Below, piece after piece: positions 20,358-28,759 of a stretch of DNA of 64,000 nt (the first letter of the stretch is position 1; each line of letters opens with the position of its first letter). Source of the stretch: Anaeromyxobacter terrae. Lineage in GTDB: Bacteria > Myxococcota > Myxococcia > Myxococcales > Anaeromyxobacteraceae. A program made the position numbers and the translations under genes. The stretch is from positions 1-64,000 of the forward strand of contig NZ_JALCYY010000017.1 in NCBI RefSeq assembly GCF_022690685.1. The letters run 5' to 3'. The notes under the pieces are model-generated. The model made no database searches. It was not told where the DNA came from and saw only the letters and a list, made by a program, of their open reading frames with translations.

Positions 20358-20381
20358 CCCGGCGAGCGGATGCTCGCCGGG
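20358..20381. terminator. Strong hairpin after the hut/DUF99 operon
   Basis: Perfect 10-bp stem CCCGGCGAGC / GCTCGCCGGG with a 4-nt loop, 21 nt after the DUF99 stop. No T tract follows, so termination is likely but not certain. Confidence 0.5.
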
Positions 20382-20445
20382 CCGGGTGCCAGCGCGACCT
20401 CCGATTGGCGCGCGCGCTCGCCCGCTGCTAGGTTTCGAGACCGCG

Positions 20446-21216
20446 ATGTGCCGCCTCTTCGGCCAGCACGCTCACCCCGACTTCGACGTCTGCGAGCCGC
20501 TCTGCAGCGCGGAGAATGCGCTCCGCTTCCAGTCGCACCGCCATCCGCACGGCTGGGGCATCGGCTGGTACGTCGACGGGGCGCCGCACGTCCGGCGCGG
20601 CATCCTGCCCGCCCACGCCGACGAGTCGTTCGTCGTCGCCGGCCGGGAGGTCCGCTCCGCGGTCGTGATCGCGCACGTGCGCGAGGCGAGCGTCGGCCCG
20701 GTGCTCCGCGAGAACACGCACCCGTTCCTGTTCGACCGCTGGCTCTTCGCCCACAACGGCACGGTGGCGCGCTACCGCGAGGTCCCCGCGGTCCGGTCGG
20801 CCATCGAGGCGGAGATCGATCCCGACCTGCGCCAGGAGATCCGCGGCGACACCGACAGCGAGCGGGTCTTCTACCTCTTCGTCTCCCGCCTCCGCGCGCT
20901 CGGCACCCCGCGCGCGGCGGACCTCTCCCTCGTCCGACGGGCCCTCGCCGACACGACCGAGACCGTCCTCCGCATCGCCGACGCCGAGCCCTCGCCGAAG
21001 CCGACCTCGCTCAACCTCGTCGTCTCCGACGGCCGGCTGCTCGCCGCGTGCCGGCACGGGCGGACGCTCCACGTCGCGTCCGCCGCCGCCCCGCGCCACG
21101 TCTTCGCGGTGGCGAGCGAGCCCATCGGCGCGGGCCCGTGGCAGGAGCTCCCCGAGGGCGGGTTCGCCGGCACCGAGGACGGGGCGCGGGTGCAGCGCAG
21201 CGCCTTGCGTCTCTAG
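20446..21216 (+). CDS. Class II glutamine amidotransferase domain protein
   Basis: A 256-residue Ntn-type amidotransferase. After Met removal, Cys2 (MCRLFGQ) would be the nucleophile; HPHGWGIGWYVDG, HVREASVGPVLRENTHPF and FAHNGTVARYRE are the conserved glutaminase features. There is no synthase domain, as in YafJ/EgtC-type proteins, so it either pairs with another protein or hydrolyses a gamma-glutamyl compound. I start at the ATG of MCRLFG (20446) because the nucleophile must be residue 2. Its stop overlaps that of the convergent gene (CTAG). Confidence 0.9.
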   Translation: MCRLFGQHAHPDFDVCEPLCSAENALRFQSHRHPHGWGIGWYVDGAPHVRRGILPAHADESFVVAGREVRSAVVIAHVREASVGPVLRENTHPFLFDRWLFAHNGTVARYREVPAVRSAIEAEIDPDLRQEIRGDTDSERVFYLFVSRLRALGTPRAADLSLVRRALADTTETVLRIADAEPSPKPTSLNLVVSDGRLLAACRHGRTLHVASAAAPRHVFAVASEPIGAGPWQELPEGGFAGTEDGARVQRSALRL

Positions 21217-22859
21217 TCGAGCCCCGCGATCGCGAGGCCTCGCGGAGTGCGCACCTCGTAGCGGAGCTCGACGACCTTCGCCTCGCGGGCGCCGAGGGCG
21301 AGCTCGTGGATGCGCACGCCGGGGCGCTCGGGATCCTCCCGCGTCGGCGCGGTGGTGCCGTCGAGGATCGCCACCTTGATCCGCTCGTCGCGGCTCACCG
21401 GGACGAGGTCGAGGAGCCTCACCGCGACCGGGGTCGCGTAACGGTTCTTCACCTCGATGCGGACGCGGTAGCGCTGGACGTCCTCCTTGGAGAGGAGGCC
21501 GGCCGTGAGCCGCTTCCGCTCGAGCACCTTGCGCTCCACCTCGACCCGGCCGTCCACGCCGAAGGCGAGCTCGAGCTCGCCGCCGGGCGGGGTGAGGGCG
21601 ACGGGCGCCCGGCCGACGAACTCGTCGCCCACGTAGATGCCGGCGAGGCCGGGAAGGAGCGGGAAGCCGGTCTCGTTCACCGCCTTGGCCGTGAGGAACG
21701 TCGCGGCCTCGCGGCGCGGCGCGGCGATGCGGACGAGCTCAGCGCGCAGCGGGAAGCGCTGCAGCGCGATCTTGCGGGCCTGCCCCGCGCCGTCCACGGA
21801 CTCGCGCCGCGGCGCCGTGAACGCGGCGGAGAGGAGCCCCTGCTCGACCGACGCGGCCGCGAGCTCGACCTCCTGGGGCTCGCCCTCGGCGACGTCCTGC
21901 TCCGGCTCCTGCGCGAACGCGCTCTTCGCGGCCGCCGGGGCGCTCGCTTGCGAGCGCCGCGCCACGCCGAGGGTGTGCACGTCCCGGCGCTCCGTCAGGT
22001 AGACGGGCTCGAGCTCGGGGACGTACACGCCGCGCGCGGGCTCCGCCGTGGAGACGACGAGCTTCACCTCGGACCAGTCCTCACCGGTGCGCTGCCACAC
22101 CGAGCCGAGGAAGGTGAGCTCCATCGTCGCGCGCTCCGGCTCGAGCCGGGCGTCCCAGATCGGCGTCCAGCCTGCGGAGCCGACCGCGTACGAGACCGCG
22201 AGCTCGAGCGCGCCGTCCCGCTCCGCCTCCAGCTCGACGCCGACCGCCTTCGTGGTCCGGGCGCGCTTCGACTGCACCTTCTCGAGCTCCGCGCGCGCCT
22301 GCGCGAGCTTCCGGGCGAGCTCGCGCCGCCCGGCCTCCGCCTTGCGCACCCGCGCGGCGGCGTCCGCGAGCTCGCGCTCGACGTGACCGGCGAGCTCCGC
22401 CCACTCGCGGGCCGAGACGCCGCGGACCGCGAGGTTCTTGGCGCGCTCCTCGGAGTAGGTCGAGCGGAGCGACTCGACGAACTTCGCGCGCGCCTGGGCG
22501 GCGCGGCTCGCGTCCTCGAGCGCGCGGTCGTCGTCCTGGAGCCGCTCGATCCGCTCCTCCACCGCGCGCGCCTCCGCCGTCACCGCCGCCTGCGCGGTCA
22601 CCCGCTCGACGCTCACGCCGAACACGCGCGCCCGGGCGGCGCCCTTCCCTTCCACCCGGATCGAGTCGTCGTCGAGCTCGTCCGGGAGCCCCTCCAGCAC
22701 GACGCGGCTCGCGCCGGCCGGCAGCTCGAAGCGGGCGACCCGGGTCACGCGGGCGGACTGACGGTAGACGGTGACCGCGTCGATGCGAGACGCGGGCTTC
22801 ACGGTGGATGCGGCGGCGAGGGCGGGGAACACGAGGGCGACGAGCGCGAGGTTGCGCAT
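21213..22859 (-). CDS. MuiA-like protein with DUF4140 and DUF4139 domains
   Basis: A 548-residue exported protein. Signal peptide 1-18; N-terminal DUF4140 (IDAVTVYRQSARVTRVARFELPAG); a long coiled coil of about residues 95-200; then DUF4139 (SYAVGSAGWTPIWDARLE... EDWSEVKLVVSTAEPARG... LTAGLLSKEDVQRYRVRIEVKN). The family is named after a 'mucoidy inhibitor A' homologue; no activity is established. AGGAGG lies 9 nt before the ATG. It diverges from the cytochrome operon with a 369-nt shared control region. Confidence 0.9.
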   Translation of the reverse strand: MRNLALVALVFPALAAASTVKPASRIDAVTVYRQSARVTRVARFELPAGASRVVLEGLPDELDDDSIRVEGKGAARARVFGVSVERVTAQAAVTAEARAVEERIERLQDDDRALEDASRAAQARAKFVESLRSTYSEERAKNLAVRGVSAREWAELAGHVERELADAAARVRKAEAGRRELARKLAQARAELEKVQSKRARTTKAVGVELEAERDGALELAVSYAVGSAGWTPIWDARLEPERATMELTFLGSVWQRTGEDWSEVKLVVSTAEPARGVYVPELEPVYLTERRDVHTLGVARRSQASAPAAAKSAFAQEPEQDVAEGEPQEVELAAASVEQGLLSAAFTAPRRESVDGAGQARKIALQRFPLRAELVRIAAPRREAATFLTAKAVNETGFPLLPGLAGIYVGDEFVGRAPVALTPPGGELELAFGVDGRVEVERKVLERKRLTAGLLSKEDVQRYRVRIEVKNRYATPVAVRLLDLVPVSRDERIKVAILDGTTAPTREDPERPGVRIHELALGAREAKVVELRYEVRTPRGLAIAGLD

Positions 22860-23069
22860 GCGAGAGGCCTCCTGCGGGCTCGTAACGCATGCACCCCGGA
22901 GATCGGTCTATCGCCTCCCTTCGATCACTCCATCAGCCGCCACGCGAAGTCGGGAGTGCCGGCACACCCAGGGGGTCCCTCGCCCCACCCGTCGCGAGGT
23001 TTGAGGCCGACCGGCGAGTGCGCCCTTTTGCCGCGATCCGTGCTCGCCAAGCGCGTCTTTCCGGCGAAC

Positions 23070-23084
23070 ATCACGCACCGTGAT
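23070..23084. promoter_or_regulatory. Inverted repeat in the cytochrome operon control region
   Basis: ATCACG-CAC-CGTGAT, perfect 6-bp arms, about 85 nt before the -24 element. Candidate binding site for a regulator of the divergent 21213-22859 gene or of the cytochrome operon. The rest of 22860-23228 shows no gene. Confidence 0.4.
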
Positions 23085-23101
23085 TGAGGTACAGCCTCGG
23101 A

Positions 23102-23119
23102 CTGCGCGTTCGAGCGCAG
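23102..23119. promoter_or_regulatory. Candidate upstream activator site
   Basis: CTGCGC-GTTCGA-GCGCAG, perfect 6-bp arms, 50 nt before the -24 element, a usual distance for an enhancer-binding protein of sigma-54. Inferred from position and symmetry only. Confidence 0.4.
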
Positions 23120-23168
23120 CACGCCACACGGCAGCCTGACACCCATCAAGCCCCAACCGGGGGCCTCA

Positions 23169-23184
23169 CGGCACCCCGATTGCA
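23169..23184 (+). promoter_or_regulatory. Sigma-54 (RpoN) type -24/-12 promoter
   Basis: CGGCACCCCGATTGCA matches the consensus TGGCAC-N5-TTGCA at every fixed position except the first base, with GG and GC at the required 10-nt separation. It lies 44 nt before the first cytochrome start. Confidence 0.75.
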
Positions 23185-23228
23185 GCCCGGCCCCGCGACC
23201 TCCTCTCGGTGACCGGAGAGCCGCAACC

Positions 23229-24761
23229 GTGTCCGACAGACTCACCCAGCGTCGCGCATCGTCCCTCCGCGTCGGCGCGGCGTGGGCGCCGGCTGCGATC
23301 CTCGCGAGCGCGCTCCTCTGCGCCGCGCCCCTCGGCTCGCTCGCCCAGGGCATCGACGCCTCGCAGACTCCGCCAACCGCCGATCCAGCGGCTCCGGAGC
23401 GCTGCACGGGCTGCCACGCGCTCGTCGTCCAGAAGCCGGTGGTCCACGGCGCGATGCAGGCCGCCGACTGCCGGGACTGCCACGCGCCGGTGCCCTCCCA
23501 GCCGGGCAAGTGCGGCGCGAGGACCGCGTCGCACTGGGCCCTCGCCAAGGCGGCCCCGGACCTCTGCTACGACTGCCACGAGCGCAAGGACAAGACCAAG
23601 TCCGTCCACACAGCGCTCCGCGACGGAAGCTGCCTGGACTGCCACGCCGCGCACGCCTCCGACCACGCCGGCCTCCTCAAGGCGCCGCGCGAGGAGCTCT
23701 GCTTCGGCTGCCACGACGCGAAGGCGCTGCTCCCGAAGTCCGTGAGGCACGCTCCGGTCGCGGAGGGTCGCTGCCTCGAGTGCCACGATCCGCACGGCAG
23801 CGATCGACCGAACGCGCTGCGCGCCGCCCAGGATCGAGCCGCGTGCCTGCGCTGCCACGACGTGCGCGCGCCGTCCGGGAAGGGCACGCCCGGGCGCTCG
23901 GCGCGCCTCGACCTGTCGAAGCCGAACGTGCACCCCGCGCTCGACGCCGGGGAGTGCGGCGCGTGCCACGAGACGGGTCACTCCGGCGAGCTCCCGAAGC
24001 TCCTCAAGAAGCGTCCGGTCGAGCTCTGCTACGAGTGTCACGACCGGAAGGACGGCACGCCGTTCCCGCACGGCGCGGTGACCCTCGGCGACTGCACCGC
24101 CTGTCACGACCCGCACGCGTCCGAGCAGAAGAAGCTGCTCGCCCGGAAGACCGACAAGGAGCTCTGCTTCGGCTGCCATCAGGACGACCTGACCGGCCGC
24201 GCGGTCGTCCACCCTCCCGCCGCGGACGGCTGCGGCGACTGTCACGATCCCCACGGCGGCAAGTTCCCGCGCGCGCTCAAGGGCGGCGCCGGCAAGGCCG
24301 TGTGCGAGGCCTGTCACGCGCCCGTGGACACGGGTTCCGTGAAGCACGCGGCGCTCGAGCGCTACGGGTGCACGGCCTGCCACGATCCGCACGGCTCGGC
24401 GAACGCCGCGCTGCTCGCCGACCGCGTCAACGCGCTCTGCGGCTCGTGCCACCCGGACCAGCAGGACGGCCGGCACGTGGCGGCGCTCTCCGGCCCGCCT
24501 CACCCGGTGGGCGGCGACCTCCTCGACCCCCGCCGTCCCGGTCGCGGCTTCAGCTGCGCGAGCTGTCACGCGCCGCACGGCTCGGACAACGCGAAGCTCT
24601 TCTACGTCGGGAAGACGCCCATGCAGTCCTGCGATGGCTGCCACGGGGACAAGTCGGGCGAGCACCCGGAGCTGCAGAACGTCGTCTCGCGAGCGCGACG
24701 CAAGCCGGGCGCGCCGGAGCCCGGCGCGGCCCCACCCTCGCCCTCGGGAGCCCCCCGGTGA
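23229..24761 (+). CDS. 17-haem c-type cytochrome (doubled CXXCH family)
   Basis: A 510-residue exported protein with a signal peptide (about 1-40, ending SLAQG). I count 17 CXXCH haem-attachment motifs, spaced 20-45 residues apart, many in the CxxCHDPHGS form typical of the doubled-CXXCH domain. There is no C-terminal membrane anchor; the tail is Pro/Arg-rich. Expected to be a periplasmic or surface electron carrier with closely stacked haems. It is the first gene after a sigma-54-type promoter and overlaps the next gene as GTGA. Confidence 0.95.
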   Translation: MSDRLTQRRASSLRVGAAWAPAAILASALLCAAPLGSLAQGIDASQTPPTADPAAPERCTGCHALVVQKPVVHGAMQAADCRDCHAPVPSQPGKCGARTASHWALAKAAPDLCYDCHERKDKTKSVHTALRDGSCLDCHAAHASDHAGLLKAPREELCFGCHDAKALLPKSVRHAPVAEGRCLECHDPHGSDRPNALRAAQDRAACLRCHDVRAPSGKGTPGRSARLDLSKPNVHPALDAGECGACHETGHSGELPKLLKKRPVELCYECHDRKDGTPFPHGAVTLGDCTACHDPHASEQKKLLARKTDKELCFGCHQDDLTGRAVVHPPAADGCGDCHDPHGGKFPRALKGGAGKAVCEACHAPVDTGSVKHAALERYGCTACHDPHGSANAALLADRVNALCGSCHPDQQDGRHVAALSGPPHPVGGDLLDPRRPGRGFSCASCHAPHGSDNAKLFYVGKTPMQSCDGCHGDKSGEHPELQNVVSRARRKPGAPEPGAAPPSPSGAPR

Positions 24762-25957
24762 GCGCGATCCCCTTCCTCTGTCTCGCCGTCGCCGCGCTCG
24801 CCGGAGGCGAGGTGATCGGCAAGGTCGGCGAGGTCCCGCTGTCGCGCGCCGCCTACGAGGAGCGGGCCGACGCGCTCCGCACCCTCGGCCAGCCCTCGCG
24901 GCCGGACGACGTCGTCGCGAGCCTCGTGGACGAGGTGCTCCTCGCGGAGGACGCCCGCCGCGAGGGCCTCGACCGCGCGCCCGAGCTGAAGGCGCGCCTC
25001 GACTCGGAGCGGCGCCGCATCGTCGGAGACGCCTTCGTGGAGCGGTCCCTCGGCGACGCGCTGGACCCGCCCGAGGCCGAGCTCCAGGCCGCGTTCCACG
25101 CGACCGCCGACTTCGCGCGCCTCCAGCTGCTCTTCTACGGAGAGCGGACCGCCGCGACGGAGGCCGCCGCGCGCCTCCGGGCGGGCGGCGCGCTCGCGGA
25201 GGAGGCCCGGCGGGCCGCCGTCGCGCAGGTGACGCCGGGCGACGCCGATGCGCCGCTCCTCATGCGCTCGCAGCTCTCGCCCGCGCTCGCGAGCGCGGTC
25301 TTCCAGGCCAGGGCCGGCGCGGTCGTCGGCCCGGTCGAGGTGCCGGAGGGGCTCGCGATCGCGAAGGTCGTCTCGCTCGACGTGGGCGACGCGGCGGCCT
25401 ACCAGGCCCGGCGCGGCGCGCTCCGCGCGCGCGCGCGGCAGCAGGTGCTCGGGCCGGCGCGGCAGCACGTCGCCGAGAACCTGCGCGCCCACGCGAAGGT
25501 CACCGTGGACGAGGCGTTCCTGCGCTCCACCGAGGCGCGCGAGCCCGCGGCCGCCGCCGACGGCCGCGTCATCGCGACGGTCCTCGGCCAGCCCCTCAGG
25601 TATCGCGACATCCTCGTGGCCCTGCGCTCGCTCGCGGAGCGGGGCGCGGGGCGCCACGTGTCCGGCGCGCAGGTCAAGATCGACGCCGCGTGGCGCGAGG
25701 TGGACGCGCGCCTGCTCGAGCACGCGGCGGTCGAGCGCGGCGTCGCCGCCGCTCCGGAGGTTCGTGAGCGCCTCGCGATGACCGAGCGCGGCGTGCTCGC
25801 TGCCGCCGCGGCGCAGCGGCTCCTGCGGCCCGCGTCCAGGGGCGAGGACGCCGAGCGGCGCATGGCGCGGGTCCGCGCGCGGCTCGAGCGGCTGCGCGCC
25901 GAGATCCCGATCTCCGTCGATCGAGCTGCCCTGGCGGCCGGCGCGGGCGCACGCTGA
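24758..25957 (+). CDS. Parvulin-type peptidyl-prolyl isomerase, exported
   Basis: A 399-residue protein with a short signal peptide (to about residue 15, ALAG), a SurA/PrsA-like N-terminal helical region, and a PpiC-like segment at about 118-210 (LQLLFYGER... ALASAVFQARAGAVVGPVEVPEGLAIAKV). A second SurA-like half follows. It probably helps fold the barrel or the multihaem cytochromes in the periplasm. The PpiC part is divergent (the usual HILV is LQLLFY), so catalytic activity is uncertain and a pure chaperone role is possible. Confidence 0.82.
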   Translation: MSAIPFLCLAVAALAGGEVIGKVGEVPLSRAAYEERADALRTLGQPSRPDDVVASLVDEVLLAEDARREGLDRAPELKARLDSERRRIVGDAFVERSLGDALDPPEAELQAAFHATADFARLQLLFYGERTAATEAAARLRAGGALAEEARRAAVAQVTPGDADAPLLMRSQLSPALASAVFQARAGAVVGPVEVPEGLAIAKVVSLDVGDAAAYQARRGALRARARQQVLGPARQHVAENLRAHAKVTVDEAFLRSTEAREPAAAADGRVIATVLGQPLRYRDILVALRSLAERGAGRHVSGAQVKIDAAWREVDARLLEHAAVERGVAAAPEVRERLAMTERGVLAAAAAQRLLRPASRGEDAERRMARVRARLERLRAEIPISVDRAALAAGAGAR

Positions 25958-25972
25958 GAGGACCGCGTCCGC

Positions 25973-28759
25973 GTGCGCTCCCGATCCGCCGTCGCCGGCC
26001 TCGTCCTGCTCGCGTCCGCGCGCGCCGTCGCGCTCCCCTCGCCGACGCGGGCGGGTGAGCTGGGGCTGCTCGACGTCCCGGATGCCGAGGTCATGGGCAC
26101 GGGCCGTGGGGCCCTCGGGGCGGAGCTCCGCTTCGATCGCGTGACGGGCCAGCCCGGCCGCTCCGGACCGCTGCCCGCGTCGCTCGTCATGGGCGTGGGG
26201 GCGCGGCTCGATCTCGGCCTCGCCGTCCGCGAGTGGGGCCAGCCCGGCGATCCGATCCCGGCACGCCCGACCTTCGGAGCCGCGGCGAAGCTGAAGCTCC
26301 TCTCGAGCTCCTCGCTGCGGGTCCCGAGCCTCGCCCTCGGCCTCACGCTGGACCGCTTCAACGCGGGCCCGGTGGCCGGAGCGCGCCTCGTCGCGTCCAC
26401 CTCGCCGACGGCTCCGGTGCGGCTCGCCGCGTTCGCCGGGCTCGAGGGGGAGCGTGGGCGCCTCGACGCGCCGGGCGTGACCGGGGGCGCCGCGCTCGCC
26501 GTGTCCCCGTTCGAACGGCTGGAGGCCATCTTCGAGGCCCTCGGCGGGCCCCGCGGCCCGAACTTCGGGGCGGCGCTCCGCGTGGGCGTGCGGCCGACGA
26601 TCGCGCTCCAGCTCGCGCTCAACTACCTGCCGTCGGACGACGGGCTGCGCGTGAGCCTCGGCGTCGCCCTGGGCTCGCCGCCGCGCGAGCGGCCGCCTGC
26701 CCCCGCCGTCGTGCCCGCGCCGCCGGCGGTCGACTCGCCGTCGGCGCCGCCGACGTTCGTCGAGCCCCGGCCGCGGTTCCGGCTCAAGCTGGGCCGCGCC
26801 GGCGCGGGGCCCCGGGCCCTCACCGGTGCTCAGGCTTCCGCTGCCGCTGGCCCCGTCGCAGCCGACCCGACCGCACCCGCCGCGCCCGCGCCCGCAGCAC
26901 CCTCCCCCACCGGCACGGCCACACCGGCGAGCGCCACAGCCCGCGCGACGGCGCAGCAGTCCGTGTCCACGATGCCGCTCGCGAAGAGCGGCAATGCGGC
27001 GCCGTCTCGCGCGGCCGCCGGCCCGGCACCCGCCGAGCCCGCCGCTGCCACGTCGCCGGAGCGCGAGCCCGCTCCCGCCGCCGCGCACGCCGACCCGCCG
27101 GCTCCGGTCGAGAAGCGCAGCCCCGCGGCACCGTCTCGCGCGGCCGTCGCCTCCGCAGAGCGCGTCGCCGCCACGCCGGAGCGCGAGGCCGTTCCCACCG
27201 CCGCGCACGATGCGTCGCCGGCACCGGACGCTGAGACGAGCGCGCCCACGCCGGCCCGCGCGACGGTCGCCTCGGCACCCGCCGCACCGGTCGCTGCCGA
27301 CGCGGACCGCGAAACCGTTCCTGCCACGGAGTCCGTGGCTCCAACCCAGGTCGGGAAGAGCAGCGCCCCGGCGCCGAGCCGCACCGCCCTGGCCTCGAAG
27401 CCCTCCGAGCCGGTCGCCCCCGTTGCCGCGCCCGAGCGCGAGCCCGCTCCCGCCCCCACGCAGGAGGCGGCACCGGCACCGGCAACGGCCGAGAAGACCA
27501 GTCCCCCGGCGCCGAGCCGCACCGTCCTGGCCTCGAAGCCCTCAGAGCCGGCCGCCCCCGTTGCCGCGCCCGAGCGCGAGCGCGAGCCCGCTCCCGCCCC
27601 CACGCAGGAGGCGGCACCGGCACCGGCTCCGACCGAGAAGACCAGCCCCCCGGCGCCGAGCCGCACCGCCCTGGCCTCGAAGCCCTCCGGGCCGGTCGTT
27701 CCCGTTGCCGCGCCCGAGCGCGAGCCCGCTCCCGCGCGCACGCACGCCGCGGGGGCGGCCCCCATCGAGCAGAGCAGCGCCGCGGCGCCGACGCGCCCGA
27801 CGATCTCCTCCACGCCCGCCGAGCCCGTCGCCGCCGCGTCGCCCGAGCACGAGACCGCTCCCGCCCCGGCGCGCGCCGCGGCGCCGGCCCCCGTCGCGGA
27901 GAGCAGCGCCGCGGCGCCGGCCCGCACGACGGACGCCTCCGCGCCCGCCGCCGAGCGCATCGCGCCGTCGAGCCCGCGCCTGGATCGGGAGGAGCCGCGG
28001 CTCGCCCCTGCGGTCGCGCAGCTTCACGAGGAGCACGCCACGGCGGTCGCCGAGGCGGGCTCGCACCCCGCGAAGCGCACCGCGACGACACGGGAACGCC
28101 GCGCGTCGCGCGGGCCCGCGCCCGCCGTCCAGCCCTCGCCTTCGCCGGCGCGCTCCGTCGCGGTGGCTTCGCCGCGGGCCACCCCGGGAGCGATCGCGCC
28201 CTCCCCTGCGCCCGCCCGAGCGGCGGCCGCGAGCCCCGGCGCGCCTGCGGCGGCGTCGTCGCGGCCGGCGCCCGTCGAGGCGCCGGCGCCGGCGCGCGTC
28301 TCCAACGTCCCGTCCCACGCCACGCCGGCGACGACGCGCGCGGTCACGGTGCGCGCCCTGACGAGCGACGTCCCCATCGAGCGCATCACCGCGCAGGGTC
28401 GCGTGATCACCTTCACGCTCCCGCTCGCGCCCGTCTCCGCGTCCGACCGCGATCGGATCCGCGAGATCGCCGCGCTGTCCGCGCGCGACGGGAGGCCGAT
28501 CTACGTGTGGGAGTGCAGCCGAGGCCGCGCGAAGGGTCCGAGCGCTCCACGGACCCTCGTGCCCCACGCGCCGTCGACCGCGCAGATCGTCACCCAGCTC
28601 GTCCTCGAGGGCCCCGTGACCGTGGACGAGCTCGTCGCGGCGCTGCGGCGGAGCATGCAGCCCGGGATCGAGCTCTGCGCGTCGCTCTACCTCCCAGGCG
28701 AGGCGCCGCGTGCCGTCGAGCTCGAGCCTCTGCGCTCCTCCGGAGGCGCCGCCCGATGA
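25973..28759 (+). CDS. Large Pro/Ala-rich envelope protein with tandem repeats
   Basis: A 928-residue protein starting at GTG. Residues ~1-22 are a signal peptide. Residues ~25-235 are beta-rich and Gly-rich with alternating hydrophobics, resembling part of an outer-membrane barrel. Residues ~240-800 are a low-complexity Pro/Ala/Glu/Ser linker containing in-frame tandem repeats (SKPSEPVAPVAAPERE type). The last ~130 residues are folded again and faintly recall OmpA-like domains (ITFTLPLAPVSASDRDRIREIAAL), with two cysteines. Its place between the isomerase and the barrel suggests an envelope-spanning scaffold; this is inference. The family is not recognised. Confidence 0.75.
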   Translation: MRSRSAVAGLVLLASARAVALPSPTRAGELGLLDVPDAEVMGTGRGALGAELRFDRVTGQPGRSGPLPASLVMGVGARLDLGLAVREWGQPGDPIPARPTFGAAAKLKLLSSSSLRVPSLALGLTLDRFNAGPVAGARLVASTSPTAPVRLAAFAGLEGERGRLDAPGVTGGAALAVSPFERLEAIFEALGGPRGPNFGAALRVGVRPTIALQLALNYLPSDDGLRVSLGVALGSPPRERPPAPAVVPAPPAVDSPSAPPTFVEPRPRFRLKLGRAGAGPRALTGAQASAAAGPVAADPTAPAAPAPAAPSPTGTATPASATARATAQQSVSTMPLAKSGNAAPSRAAAGPAPAEPAAATSPEREPAPAAAHADPPAPVEKRSPAAPSRAAVASAERVAATPEREAVPTAAHDASPAPDAETSAPTPARATVASAPAAPVAADADRETVPATESVAPTQVGKSSAPAPSRTALASKPSEPVAPVAAPEREPAPAPTQEAAPAPATAEKTSPPAPSRTVLASKPSEPAAPVAAPEREREPAPAPTQEAAPAPAPTEKTSPPAPSRTALASKPSGPVVPVAAPEREPAPARTHAAGAAPIEQSSAAAPTRPTISSTPAEPVAAASPEHETAPAPARAAAPAPVAESSAAAPARTTDASAPAAERIAPSSPRLDREEPRLAPAVAQLHEEHATAVAEAGSHPAKRTATTRERRASRGPAPAVQPSPSPARSVAVASPRATPGAIAPSPAPARAAAASPGAPAAASSRPAPVEAPAPARVSNVPSHATPATTRAVTVRALTSDVPIERITAQGRVITFTLPLAPVSASDRDRIREIAALSARDGRPIYVWECSRGRAKGPSAPRTLVPHAPSTAQIVTQLVLEGPVTVDELVAALRRSMQPGIELCASLYLPGEAPRAVELEPLRSSGGAAR
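27371..27745 (+). repeat. In-frame tandem repeat, units of 138 and 144 bp
   Basis: Copies begin at 27371, 27509 and 27653 with GCGCCGAGCC; the second is one hexamer (two codons) longer. The third copy decays after about 27745. All units keep the reading frame of the host gene. Confidence 0.85.
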
